Positions 53,206-60,931 of a stretch of DNA of 64,000 bases are shown piece by piece. The stretch is from a virus: the IMG/VR virus record IMGVR_UViG_3300003323_000550, positions 1 to 64,000 of that record; one strand, 5' to 3'. The stretch's first letter is position 1. Every line of letters starts with the position of its first letter. The notes beneath the pieces were generated by a model. The model made no database searches, was not told the DNA's origin, and saw only the letters and a program-made list of their open reading frames with translations. Made by a program: the position numbers and the translations under genes.

Positions 53206-53429
53206 TGGCTGATCCCACGATCATCTCCGGCATGCGTGTCCGCGCCCGCGAGCCCCGCTGGTATTGCCTCTGCGGCCATTGTGTCGTCACCTCGAGCGAG
53301 ACGTTGACCGTGCGCGAGCGGAAGTTCTTTCCGGGGCTCGGGCCGATGGTCTCGTTCGAGGAGCATCAGGATGATGATCACCAGCCCTGGTTCCTCGCCA
53401 GCGGGTTCAACGTGAGGCACGACGGCTGA
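53205..53429 (+). CDS. Small hypothetical protein
   Basis: 74 residues with a C-L-C-G-H-C segment near residue 21 that could bind metal. One-base overlaps on both sides. Unknown. Confidence 0.5.
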   Translation: MADPTIISGMRVRAREPRWYCLCGHCVVTSSETLTVRERKFFPGLGPMVSFEEHQDDDHQPWFLASGFNVRHDG

Positions 53430-53824
53430 TGCGCGCCGCCCGGTTCAATCTCGGCCAGCACCTCGGCAACCGCCCGATCGGCAACGCCGAGGAGCAGTTC
53501 CAAATCAGCTTGATCGAGCACCTGAAGTGGTACGGCAACACCGACGTGCTGTGGTGGCACTGTCCCAATGGCGGCAAGCGCACCAAGGCTGCGGCCGGCA
53601 AGCTCAAGGCTATGGGCGTGCGGCCCGGCGTGCCGGACCTGCAGTTCATGTTCCCCGACGGGCGCGTGGCCTTCCTCGAACTCAAGGCCCAAGGCGGCAT
53701 CGTCTCCGACGAGCAGACCGTGTTCCTCAAATACTGCGAGCGTGCGGGCATCGAGGCCGCCATCGCCTACAATATCGACCAAGCGGTGAGCATCCTGCAG
53801 GCGTGGCGGGTGCTACCCCAATGA
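53429..53824 (+). CDS. VRR-NUC domain nuclease
   Basis: 131 residues, almost entirely a VRR-NUC (PD-(D/E)xK) domain: Glu21 in the first helix, MGVRPGVPDL with Asp70, then AFLELKA with Glu84 and Lys86. Stand-alone phage VRR-NUC proteins cut branched DNA such as Holliday junctions. It fits processing of replication or packaging intermediates and complements the RecT-like protein on the other operon. Confidence 0.85.
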   Translation: MRAARFNLGQHLGNRPIGNAEEQFQISLIEHLKWYGNTDVLWWHCPNGGKRTKAAAGKLKAMGVRPGVPDLQFMFPDGRVAFLELKAQGGIVSDEQTVFLKYCERAGIEAAIAYNIDQAVSILQAWRVLPQ

Positions 53825-54333
53825 TCTGGCAACTCAGCGACAGGTTTGATCCGAAGGCACGGGTGCTTGCTGACCGCCACTACAACCGACAGAAGATAGG
53901 GTCACCTCAGTTCGTGCCGCCTGGGCGCTGCATGGTGCTCTATGCCGAGACAGAGACCGGCCGAGCCTTCTGGGTCACCTCGTGGCCCTTCGCTAAGTAC
54001 GTAAAGCACGCATGGGCCGGCGCGTGGGTCTGTTCCGCATTTCGCAATGAAGGGGCCGGCGTCGCATCGGACCTGATTCGCGATGCCGTTGCCGCGACTA
54101 TTGAGTTTTTCGGCCCACCCCCCCCGCTTGGCCTGATCACCTTCGTCGATCGCAGCAAGGTCAAACCGACACGCGTGCGCGGCGCCGAGGTTTGGGGTTG
54201 GACTTATCGCAGGGCAGGTTTTGCCGAGGTCGGAGAGACCAAGGGCGGTCTGCTGGCGCTGCAACTGCTGCCGGCTGCAATGCCGCCTGCGCGCGCTGCG
54301 CTCGGGTTTCAGGCCCGCATAGCTTTCGCATAA
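53821..54333 (+). CDS. Conserved phage hypothetical protein
   Basis: 170 residues from ATG 53821. LADRHYNRQKIGSPQFVPPGRCMVLY...FWVTSWPFAKYVKHAWAGAWVCSAFRNEG recurs in phages of diverse proteobacteria and has a GNAT-like strand-helix rhythm, but no cofactor loop can be named. It overlaps the nuclease gene by four bases. Confidence 0.6.
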   Translation: MIWQLSDRFDPKARVLADRHYNRQKIGSPQFVPPGRCMVLYAETETGRAFWVTSWPFAKYVKHAWAGAWVCSAFRNEGAGVASDLIRDAVAATIEFFGPPPPLGLITFVDRSKVKPTRVRGAEVWGWTYRRAGFAEVGETKGGLLALQLLPAAMPPARAALGFQARIAFA

Positions 54334-54361
54334 ATTCACCGCCATTTTGCAAGGAGCACCC

Positions 54362-55018
54362 ATGGCAATGGAAGACGATCCAGACCTCATCAATGATCCC
54401 GACCGCCAGTTAGAGGCGAAAGCCTTCCAGCAGGCCGAGAAGTACCAGGCTAGCCGCGTCCGTTCTCGGAACGAAAACAAGGTCAAGGCCGACGGCCGCA
54501 AGGAGATCGAAAAGCTCGGTTTCGATACCGACGCCTATCAGGTCTCATTGCGGGTCGCTCGCGACAAGACGCCGGCCGAGCAGCGCAAATGGGTCCGCGA
54601 CCTGAAATTCTTCCTCAAGATCTTCGGCAACAAGCAGCAGGAGCTCTGGCCTGAGGATGCAGCCAAAGCCGAAGCCCGCGCCAAGCGGAAGCGGGAGAAG
54701 GCGGCCAAGGCTGCGGCAGCGGCCGGCAAGGAAACGCCCGAGCAGCAGGAGCGGCGCCTGGCGGCGGACACCAACCCGCGCTCCGATCCGAACCGGGGCG
54801 GCGCCAAGCCGCGCACGGGCCGCAAGGCCAAGGACAACGTCGTGAACCTCAACCGCGCCCCACTCGCCAGCGATGCGGAGAAGGTCGCAGCCGATGAGCA
54901 GAAGACCGGCGGCGAAATCCTCGACGGTGCTCTGCAGCAGATCAAGGATGCCGGCGGCGAGCCGAAGAGCCAGTCGGCTCAGGCGGCCGAGAAACGCGAC
55001 GAGGCGGGCATTCCCTGA
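54362..55018 (+). CDS. Hypothetical protein with GapR-like segment
   Basis: 218 residues from ATG 54362 (AAGGAGC upstream). Residues about 25-60 (SRNENKVKADGRKEIEKLGFDTDAYQVSLRVAR) loosely resemble the DUF2312/GapR helix pair that binds overtwisted DNA in alphaproteobacteria. The middle is a K/A/E-rich coiled coil and the C-terminal part disordered. Not a firm assignment. Confidence 0.5.
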   Translation: MAMEDDPDLINDPDRQLEAKAFQQAEKYQASRVRSRNENKVKADGRKEIEKLGFDTDAYQVSLRVARDKTPAEQRKWVRDLKFFLKIFGNKQQELWPEDAAKAEARAKRKREKAAKAAAAAGKETPEQQERRLAADTNPRSDPNRGGAKPRTGRKAKDNVVNLNRAPLASDAEKVAADEQKTGGEILDGALQQIKDAGGEPKSQSAQAAEKRDEAGIP

Positions 55019-55030
55019 TGGAGGGTCGTC

Positions 55031-55387
55031 ATGTCCGGCCTCAAGAAGCGCGGCCCGGCGCGACGGCATGGCAAACGCAGGAAGCGCGACCCCGGCAAGA
55101 TCTGCGCCTACTGCGGCCGGGGTCTCAGTGGCGGCGTGCGACCGGGCGTCATCGTGCCTGTGAACATGCACACCCGCGACCATGTGATCCCGGCGCACGC
55201 AGGCGGCACGATCAAGGTGCCGTGTTGTTTCGAGTGCAACCACCTCAAGGGCGGCATGTCGCCATCGGCGTGGCTGGCCTTCGTCATCGTCAATATGCCG
55301 CACCGCGCCGAGGCCGTGCGGAACGTCTTTCGATCTTTCAACCTGCGGTGGGATGAGCCCGCCGCGCAACCAGGAGAACGAGTATGA
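55031..55387 (+). CDS. HNH endonuclease
   Basis: 118 residues. Very basic start (GPARRHGKRRKRD), then CAYC at 25-28, MHTRDHVIP with Asp50-His51, and CFECNHLKGG at 66-75: the zinc-supported HNH nuclease pattern. Small HNH proteins of this type act in packaging or host DNA attack; being far from the terminase, its role is open. Overlaps the Tad2-like gene by four bases. Confidence 0.78.
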   Translation: MSGLKKRGPARRHGKRRKRDPGKICAYCGRGLSGGVRPGVIVPVNMHTRDHVIPAHAGGTIKVPCCFECNHLKGGMSPSAWLAFVIVNMPHRAEAVRNVFRSFNLRWDEPAAQPGERV

Positions 55388-55653
55388 ATTTCGGTGACGC
55401 CATTGCGGCCCTAAAAGAGGGCAAACGAGTTCGCCGTACCGGTTGGAACGGCAAGAATATGTTCCTGTTCCTCGTGCCGGGCTCGCAGTTCAAGGTCAAC
55501 CGCGAACCGCTGCTGTCGATCATGGGCGAAGGCACGGTGGTCGACTACCATGCCCACATCGACATGAAGACGGCGCAGGGCTACGTCGTGCCGTGGCTCG
55601 CCAGCCAGGCGGACATGCTCGATGAGGACTGGGAAGTCGTCCCGCTCGCCTGA
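55384..55653 (+). CDS. tad2: Thoeris anti-defence 2 (Tad2)-like, DUF2829
   Basis: 89 residues, a full-length match to the DUF2829/Tad2 type: MNFGDAIAALKEGKRVRRTGWNGKNMFLFLVPGS at 1-34, then HIDMKTAQGYVVPWLASQADMLDEDWEVV at 58-86. By published work on the family, Tad2 tetramers bind and sequester the cyclic nucleotide signal made by bacterial Thoeris defence. The assignment by sequence is strong; the signal bound here is unknown. Last gene before a 547-bp non-coding island. Confidence 0.88.
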   Translation: MNFGDAIAALKEGKRVRRTGWNGKNMFLFLVPGSQFKVNREPLLSIMGEGTVVDYHAHIDMKTAQGYVVPWLASQADMLDEDWEVVPLA

Positions 55654-55693
55654 GTTGGTATTCCCAAAACCCCGTCCTACTAGGGATGGTGGG

Positions 55694-55723
55694 TTGACGA
55701 CTGGCTGATGCGAGCCCCATAAA
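55694..55723 (+). promoter_or_regulatory. Candidate promoter at head of non-coding island
   Basis: TTGACG (55694-55699), 18-base spacer, CATAAA (55718-55723). It lies just upstream of the first strong stem and could drive a small RNA and/or the gene at 56201. Boxes match 5/6 and 4/6. Confidence 0.35.
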
Positions 55724-55848
55724 AGCGAACCGCCCCGAAGCGCACAGCAACGGGGCGGATCAACGAACTAGACGCTGGGTCCAGCAGCGAAATGTTCGGG
55801 TAACGGGTTCTTATATGCCCGCCTCCCCCGCACAATTCAAGCCATCCC

Positions 55849-55914
55849 GTCCGGTTCCACCAAGGAAAGCGGAAGTGTTCGGCTGTGTGCCAGCCCATTC
55901 CCCGCCGACCGGAC
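55849..55914 (+). ncRNA. Nested three-stem RNA-like element
   Basis: GTCCGGT (55849-55855) pairs perfectly with ACCGGAC (55908-55914). Inside, GCGG (55869) pairs with CCGC (55902), and GGCTG (55881-55885) with CAGCC (55891-55895) closing a five-base loop. Three collinear perfect stems in 66 bases suggest a selected RNA fold; no known family is recognised. Confidence 0.4.
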
Positions 55915-56200
55915 GACGTAGTGCCTACCGATCAGGAATGCGCTCCAAGACGGCGCCCCCGAGCCCGGAAGGCAGGGGATAAACGACGTGAAGTGGTGAG
56001 GTTGCCCAGCAATATCGGGCAGCATCCTCAGGAGGACGGCCCCTTAGCGCCCCCGGGAGCATCCGGAAGCAGCCGTGTCGATAAGGTCACCCTGATCGGA
56101 CACCCCATGGAATGCCACCAGGCGAAGGGTCATCCTCACCCTCCGTCTTGTTGATGGAATCAGAGGAACAGACACCGCGCGAGGGCGCACAGGAGACACG

Positions 56201-56776
56201 ATGGCGGCGACGATGACCAAGGGCGAGCGACAGGAGCTTGGCCAACTGATTCGTAAGCGCGAGAAGGTGATGCGCGCCCAAGCTCAAGAACGATCAGCAG
56301 CGCTGTTGGCTGAGTTCGATGCGCAGAGCGCCAAGATTTACCACTACGACGACGATCCGGTCTGGGCGAAGGTCGAGGCTGAGGCCCGGGAAGCCGTCGA
56401 GGCGGCGCAGCGGCAGATCAACGAGCGCTGCAAGGAACTCGGCATCCCGGAGGAATTTGCGCCAGGTCTGTCGTTCGGCTGGTACGGGCGAGGGCACAAC
56501 GCGGTCGCGCAGCGGCGCCAAGAACTGCGGCGAGCAGCAAAGTCCAAGATCGAAGCCCTCGAAAAAGAGGCGATCACCAAGATCGAACGGCTCAGTCTCG
56601 AGGCGCAGGAGCAGGTCATCTCGGCCGGTCTCGAAAGCGAAGCCGCCAAGGCGTTCCTACAGAACATGCCGACGATGGACGCGCTGATGCCGCCCATCGA
56701 GATCGGCGAAATTCAGGGCCTGATCGACAAGCGCCGCTCCGAAGCGCGCCACGGCATCGAGCATTACGATGCCTAA
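56201..56776 (+). CDS. Coiled-coil protein
   Basis: 191 residues with CAGGAGAC upstream. Nearly all helical, rich in E, A, R, K and Q; residues 55-85 and 105-160 have coiled-coil periodicity, with a short YGRGHNAV break. Unknown role; first gene after the non-coding island. Confidence 0.6.
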   Translation: MAATMTKGERQELGQLIRKREKVMRAQAQERSAALLAEFDAQSAKIYHYDDDPVWAKVEAEAREAVEAAQRQINERCKELGIPEEFAPGLSFGWYGRGHNAVAQRRQELRRAAKSKIEALEKEAITKIERLSLEAQEQVISAGLESEAAKAFLQNMPTMDALMPPIEIGEIQGLIDKRRSEARHGIEHYDA

Positions 56777-57170
56777 GCAAGCCTCGCTGTTCACCGCAAA
56801 CGACGAACTCGCCCAAGTGCTCGGGGAAGACCTCGCCCGCGAGTTCCTCGCGCACCGCAAGATCAAACGGGCGCCGATGACGCCCTACGCCGCCAAGCTG
56901 ATGGCGGCCAAGCTGCAGAAGATGCCCGACCCCATCGCCGCCGTGCAGCAGTCCATCCTCAAGGGCTGGACGGATGTCTATCCCGTGGCGGCCGAACAGC
57001 AAAATGCCCGTCAAAATGATAGGGTGACCGGCGTCGCCGCCGAGCGCGAAAAACTGAGACAGGAGATCGAAGGTGACCAGCATCGAGAGCAAAGCCAAGA
57101 AGGCGAAGGTTCTGGACCTCTTGGAAGGCTACAGCTCCTTGATTGGGAAAGACCTGTCCGGCCTCACTAG
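56769..57170 (+). CDS. Replication-protein-tail-like small protein
   Basis: 133 residues. The first 85 resemble the C-terminal domain of phage replication initiator/loader proteins: HRKIKRAPMTPYAAKLMAAKLQKM..PIAAVQQSILKGWTDVYPV. The last 33 residues lie in the 98-base overlap with the next gene and look unlike protein, so the frame may have lost its original stop. Possibly a helicase-loader fragment. Confidence 0.5.
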   Translation: MPKQASLFTANDELAQVLGEDLAREFLAHRKIKRAPMTPYAAKLMAAKLQKMPDPIAAVQQSILKGWTDVYPVAAEQQNARQNDRVTGVAAEREKLRQEIEGDQHREQSQEGEGSGPLGRLQLLDWERPVRPH

Positions 57171-57534
57171 GGCACTGTGCAGGGTCGCTGAGCCATACCC
57201 GCTCGATGTCGTCATCGACGCAACCGAGCGGCTGGCCGACACCAGCAGGTTTCCGCCGACGCCAGCCGAACTCGCAGAGGCGTGCGCCACGTTCAACGAC
57301 CTCCTCCACCCCAAGGTGGTGCAGCTTTACACCGGCATCATCGAGATGGATTTCGGCCACGGTCGCATCGACATGCGCGGCCTCACCCGCGCCGAGCAAG
57401 ACAGGATCATCGACAGCGGCGGCAAGATCGCCGGTCACAACGTGGCGTTGCTGTCGCTCGAACAGAAGCGATCGCTGATCGCCACCGGGAAACTGTCCGG
57501 CGCCGCGCCGCAGGCCCGATTGAGGAAGATGTGA
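57073..57534 (+). CDS. Hypothetical helical protein
   Basis: 153 residues from GTG 57073, well placed after AGGAGATCGAAG. Helical (SKAKKAKVLDLLEGYSSLIGKDLSGLTRALCRVAEPYPLDVVIDATERLADTSRFPPTPAELAEAC), a pattern seen in proteins encoded beside phage replication genes. It overlaps the preceding frame by 98 bases and the following gene by four. Confidence 0.6.
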   Translation: MTSIESKAKKAKVLDLLEGYSSLIGKDLSGLTRALCRVAEPYPLDVVIDATERLADTSRFPPTPAELAEACATFNDLLHPKVVQLYTGIIEMDFGHGRIDMRGLTRAEQDRIIDSGGKIAGHNVALLSLEQKRSLIATGKLSGAAPQARLRKM

Positions 57535-58286
57535 AGTTCTATGTTGGCCTTCACCAGCCGCATGATGCTCGCCATTTCGAGCGGGCCTGCATCTCGATCA
57601 ACCGGCTGCGCGGTCGGCGATCACCGGTAGAGTGCCCTGAGGTGCTGGTCGACAGCGGCGCGTTCACCGAACTGGCGACGCATGGCGGTTATCGGCACGA
57701 AGTCGAGGAGTATGCCGCCGAGCTCCGGCGCCTGCACTGGCACGGCGTGGTCAAGATCGTCGCTGCCGTCGCCCAAGACTTCATGTGCGAGGCGTTCATG
57801 CTCGAGCGCACCGGCATGACCATCCCGGACCACCAGCGCCTGACGATCGAGCGCTACGACGCCTTGGTGGCCGCACTGCCTGGCGTGCCGTTCCCGGTTC
57901 TGCCCGTGCTGCAGGGCTATGCCCCGACCGACTATGCTCGGCACGTCGAAGCCTATGGCGACCGGCTCAAGCCGGATATGTGGGTCGGCGTCGGCTCGGT
58001 CTGCAAGCGCAACGGCGATCCCGAGCGCATCGTTGAGGTGCTGTGGGAGATTCGCCGATTGCGACCTGACCTGCGCCTGCACGGTTTCGGAGTGAAGCGC
58101 ACCGCGCTACTGCACGCTGGCGTCCGCGATATGCTGGCGACCGCCGACAGCATGGCTTGGTCGCACGCCGAGCGCCGGATGAAGACCGGGCTGCAGAACG
58201 ATTGGCACCGCGCTGCCGCTTTCCACGATCACGTTCTCGATGCCGCGCTGCGCGCACCTGAGCCGTGGCAAATGCCCTTACTGTGA
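57531..58286 (+). CDS. DpdA-like 7-deazaguanine DNA transglycosylase
   Basis: 251 residues from GTG 57531 (overlapping TGA). It is a TGT-type TIM barrel of the DpdA kind: MKFYVGLHQPHDARHF start, VDSGAFTEL at 40-48, VAQDFMCE at 80-87, PVLQGY at 125-130, GVGSVCKRNG at 153-162, HGFGVK at 184-189 and DSMAWS at 206-211. DpdA proteins exchange guanine in DNA for 7-deazaguanine precursors, protecting phage DNA from restriction. No zinc site of tRNA enzymes is seen. No preQ0 synthesis genes lie in this window. Confidence 0.75.
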   Translation: MKFYVGLHQPHDARHFERACISINRLRGRRSPVECPEVLVDSGAFTELATHGGYRHEVEEYAAELRRLHWHGVVKIVAAVAQDFMCEAFMLERTGMTIPDHQRLTIERYDALVAALPGVPFPVLPVLQGYAPTDYARHVEAYGDRLKPDMWVGVGSVCKRNGDPERIVEVLWEIRRLRPDLRLHGFGVKRTALLHAGVRDMLATADSMAWSHAERRMKTGLQNDWHRAAAFHDHVLDAALRAPEPWQMPLL

Positions 58287-58293
58287 GAACGTG

Positions 58294-58761
58294 ATGCCTT
58301 TCTTTGACGAATGGAACTACGGCGCCGATGACGATCCCGACTACCGAGCTCGCGCGGTCAAGAACAACCTCGCCCGCATCGGCATCAGTCTCGATGGTGG
58401 GAAACTCGCCGGTGCTGATCCTGAGCGGAAATCCGACCGCCAGACTTGGCAGGCCACCGCCCGCTGGGACCAGCGCTACGATCACCGCGGCAACTACACC
58501 TCGCACCTCGAACGCTGCGACGAGCATCCCCGCCTCGAGCGACTGACCAAACTCTACATGGACGGCAAGGTCGTGCGGACCTGGTTCGTCAACGGTATCG
58601 GCCAGGGCACCGAGGCTGCCGCCATGGCCGAGCTCGAACGCGCCGAGGCCCAAGGCAAATACCCCGGCAGCACCGAAAGCTACCTGACCCGGCCGGATCC
58701 AGAGAAACCCCGCAAGCCAGCGTTCGCGGCCGGCGATGAACCCGAGGCGAATCCAGAATGA
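58294..58761 (+). CDS. Hypothetical protein
   Basis: 155 residues from ATG 58294. An in-frame ATG at 58240 would add MPRCAHLSRGKCPYCENV, which contains a possible C-x2-H...C-x2-C zinc knuckle, but it overlaps the DpdA-like gene by 47 bases. The body is charged, with W-rich patches (KSDRQTWQATARWDQRYDHRGNY) and a Pro/acidic tail. Unknown; overlaps the methyltransferase by four bases. Confidence 0.5.
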   Translation: MPFFDEWNYGADDDPDYRARAVKNNLARIGISLDGGKLAGADPERKSDRQTWQATARWDQRYDHRGNYTSHLERCDEHPRLERLTKLYMDGKVVRTWFVNGIGQGTEAAAMAELERAEAQGKYPGSTESYLTRPDPEKPRKPAFAAGDEPEANPE

Positions 58762-60086
58762 CCCGCACGACGTTCCTCGACGGTCGCGTGACCCTGCTGG
58801 CCGGCGACTGCCGCGAGCAGATCAAGACCATCCCCGACAACTCGATCGATAGCTGCTGCTGCGACCCGCCATATGCGCTGGTGTCTGTGGCGAAGCGCTT
58901 TGCGAACTCGCCGCGCAGCGAGAACACGGAGAACACGGAGAACCCCTATGGGCGCACTGGGCGCGGATTCATGGGCCAGCGCTGGGATACGGGCGAGTCC
59001 GCCTTCGCTGTCGATTTCTGGTCCCAAGTCTACCGCGTGCTCAAGCCGGGCGGCTACGTTCTCGCCTTCGGCGGGACGCGGACCTATCACCGGCTCGCCT
59101 GCGCGATCGAGGATGCGGGGTTCGAGATCCGCGACCAAATCGATTGGCTTTATGGGTCGGGCTTCCCAAAGTCGCTCGACCTCGCCAAGGCGATCGACAA
59201 GGCACAGGGCACGGTCGGCGAGCGCGTCCCCGCCGGCGCGCCGGTCAAGCGCATGATCCCCGGCGCCGATCAGAACAAAGATGGTTGGGAAAAGACCAAC
59301 GGCCGCGAATACCAGCCCGGCAGTTACGTCCCCGGTTCTCCCGAGGCCGAGCAGTGGAATGGCTGGGGCACCGCCCTCAAGCCGTCGCTTGAGCCCATCT
59401 GCATGGCCCGCAAGCCGATCGAAGGCACCAACGCCGAGAACGTACTGAGGTACGGTACGGGCGCGCTGAACATCGACGGGTGCCGCATACCCGGAGCGAA
59501 GCCCGACACAACACGTGGCGCATCCAACAAAGCGAGCTCGATGGTTGGAACGCTTGGCGCGCAAGGCCGCATCATCGACGACGGGCGCGGCCGCTGGCCC
59601 GCCAACGTCATCCACGACGGCAGCGATGAAGTGATCGACGCCTTTCCCAATTCAGAAGGCGGTCACTGGTCCGGCGAGACACCAAGCCTATCCGGCAAGC
59701 AGCGAGCAGCTGGGCCAGAGTCCTTCGACCTGGGTAAGGGGTCTGCAGCGCGCTTCTTTTTCTCGCCGAAAGCGGATGGGCATGATCGCCTCGGCTCCAA
59801 GCATCCAACGGTCAAGCCGCTCGACCTGATGCAATACCTCGTGCGGCTGGTGACGCCGCCGGGCGGGCTGGTGCTCGACCCGTTCGCCGGCACCGGAACC
59901 ACGGGCGAGGCCGCATGGCGCGAAGGCATGAACGCGATCCTGATCGAGCGGGAGGCCGAGTACCAAGCCGACATCGCCCGGCGCATGGACCTCGCGCTGC
60001 ATCCGACAAAGCGCGCCGCAGTGGCGAAGTCCAAGAACAAGCTGCAGGGCGCCGAAGGCACCCCGCTATTCGGGGATGCCGTCTAG
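58758..60086 (+). CDS. Beta-class DNA N6-adenine/N4-cytosine methyltransferase
   Basis: 442 residues. Catalytic DPPY at 36-39 precedes the SAM-binding motif DPFAGTGTT at 374-382: the order of beta-class amino-methyltransferases. Between them, VLKPGGYVLAFGGTRTYHRL and a long target-recognition insert (about 150-320) are seen. No partner restriction enzyme is adjacent, so it is an orphan modifying phage DNA, perhaps to evade host restriction. Ends in a CTAG shared with the convergent gene. Confidence 0.88.
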   Translation: MTRTTFLDGRVTLLAGDCREQIKTIPDNSIDSCCCDPPYALVSVAKRFANSPRSENTENTENPYGRTGRGFMGQRWDTGESAFAVDFWSQVYRVLKPGGYVLAFGGTRTYHRLACAIEDAGFEIRDQIDWLYGSGFPKSLDLAKAIDKAQGTVGERVPAGAPVKRMIPGADQNKDGWEKTNGREYQPGSYVPGSPEAEQWNGWGTALKPSLEPICMARKPIEGTNAENVLRYGTGALNIDGCRIPGAKPDTTRGASNKASSMVGTLGAQGRIIDDGRGRWPANVIHDGSDEVIDAFPNSEGGHWSGETPSLSGKQRAAGPESFDLGKGSAARFFFSPKADGHDRLGSKHPTVKPLDLMQYLVRLVTPPGGLVLDPFAGTGTTGEAAWREGMNAILIEREAEYQADIARRMDLALHPTKRAAVAKSKNKLQGAEGTPLFGDAV

Positions 60087-60931
60087 GCGGGACGGTAGGT
60101 CGCGGCGATGTAGCGGCTCAGCGTGATCGGGATCATGGCGATCTGGGCGCTGGCGGCTTTTCGCTGTGGCGATTTGGAACCGTAAAGGCGGGACATAGAC
60201 GGTTGAGCGGCATTAAACCAGTCGCCGCCTTGTTTAATGCCGCTCGATTCCGCTGGGTTGGTCAGATGCCGAGTGTGATCGAAGCCATCGCGCTGGTTGA
60301 TGTGGCCGATCGTCTTTAGGGCACGTTCCTCTCGCAGTTCACGACCTTGCGCTGCTGGGTTGAATGCCTGCCCTTTGCGATGGCGCGGATCGTCAGGGTG
60401 TTTCCAATCCAGACCGCCAACCTTCACCGCTCGCTTGGTCATCGGCATCAGCGCCGGCACGTCACCCCAAAGATAGAAACTGCCGAACGACCATCGAGCT
60501 CGTCCGACCCAAGGTTGGGCGCCCCGCACGTTCTCCACCACCATCGGGATGTGTCGTCCCGCCGCGAACGACGCCTCGCGCTGGATGCGGAAGCACTCAT
60601 TGAACAGCCGGTTGAGCGCGGCCAGTTTTTCGCCGGTCTCATCTGCACGGATCGCCGCAGCCTTTGCCTTCGCTCGCTTCCACGGCATCGCCATGTAGCT
60701 GTATTCCTGACAGGGCGGCGAAGCGACGATCAGCGCGACGTCGGCGAACTGCGCGCCGTGAAGCGTGGCGACGTCCTGCAGCACGAGGTTGCCCTGATAG
60801 CGCAGGTCGCCATAGGCGTGCTCCTCGATGTCGTAGCCAGTGACGTCATAACCCTCAGCGAGGAGGCCGTCGGTCCAGCCGCCGAGGCCGCAAAACAGAT
60901 CGATCGCTTTCGGCTTCAACGAATCGCCCAC
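60083..60931 (-). CDS. C5-cytosine DNA methyltransferase
   Basis: 282 residues from GTG 60931. Motif I AIDLFCGLGGWTDGL at 9-23, catalytic PCQ with Cys74 in VASPPCQEYS, and ENVRG at 133-137; a C-terminal helix IPITLSRYIAATY matches motif X of phage Dcm-like enzymes. At this length the target-recognition domain is short and a clear QxRxR motif is not seen. It is an orphan and ends tail to tail with the amino-methyltransferase. Confidence 0.85.
   Translation of the reverse strand: MGDSLKPKAIDLFCGLGGWTDGLLAEGYDVTGYDIEEHAYGDLRYQGNLVLQDVATLHGAQFADVALIVASPPCQEYSYMAMPWKRAKAKAAAIRADETGEKLAALNRLFNECFRIQREASFAAGRHIPMVVENVRGAQPWVGRARWSFGSFYLWGDVPALMPMTKRAVKVGGLDWKHPDDPRHRKGQAFNPAAQGRELREERALKTIGHINQRDGFDHTRHLTNPAESSGIKQGGDWFNAAQPSMSRLYGSKSPQRKAASAQIAMIPITLSRYIAATYRPA

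Larger units (their letters stand above)
55654..56200 (+). other. 547-bp structured non-coding island
   Basis: No convincing reading frame in a region otherwise without gaps. Visible stems: CCGCCCCG/CGGGGCGG (55730-55758); a nested set GTCCGGT/ACCGGAC enclosing GCGG/CCGC and GGCTG/CAGCC (55849-55914); TGCCC/GGGCA (56003-56021); and GTGTCGAT/ATCGGACAC with an inner GGT/ACC (56075-56103). A possible promoter TTGACG-18-CATAAA starts at 55694. Candidate structured RNA or regulatory/origin region. Confidence 0.5.

Noticed and set aside
55885-56154. 89-codon + strand frame inside the non-coding island
   Set aside because: P/R/H-rich chain without a ribosome site and running through several perfect stems; unlike the codon pattern of the neighbours.
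55654-56200. tRNA, tmRNA, RNase P RNA or group I intron in the non-coding island
   Set aside because: No T-loop/acceptor pairing, no tmRNA or RNase P conserved core and no group I P7/guanosine-site sequence were found by eye.
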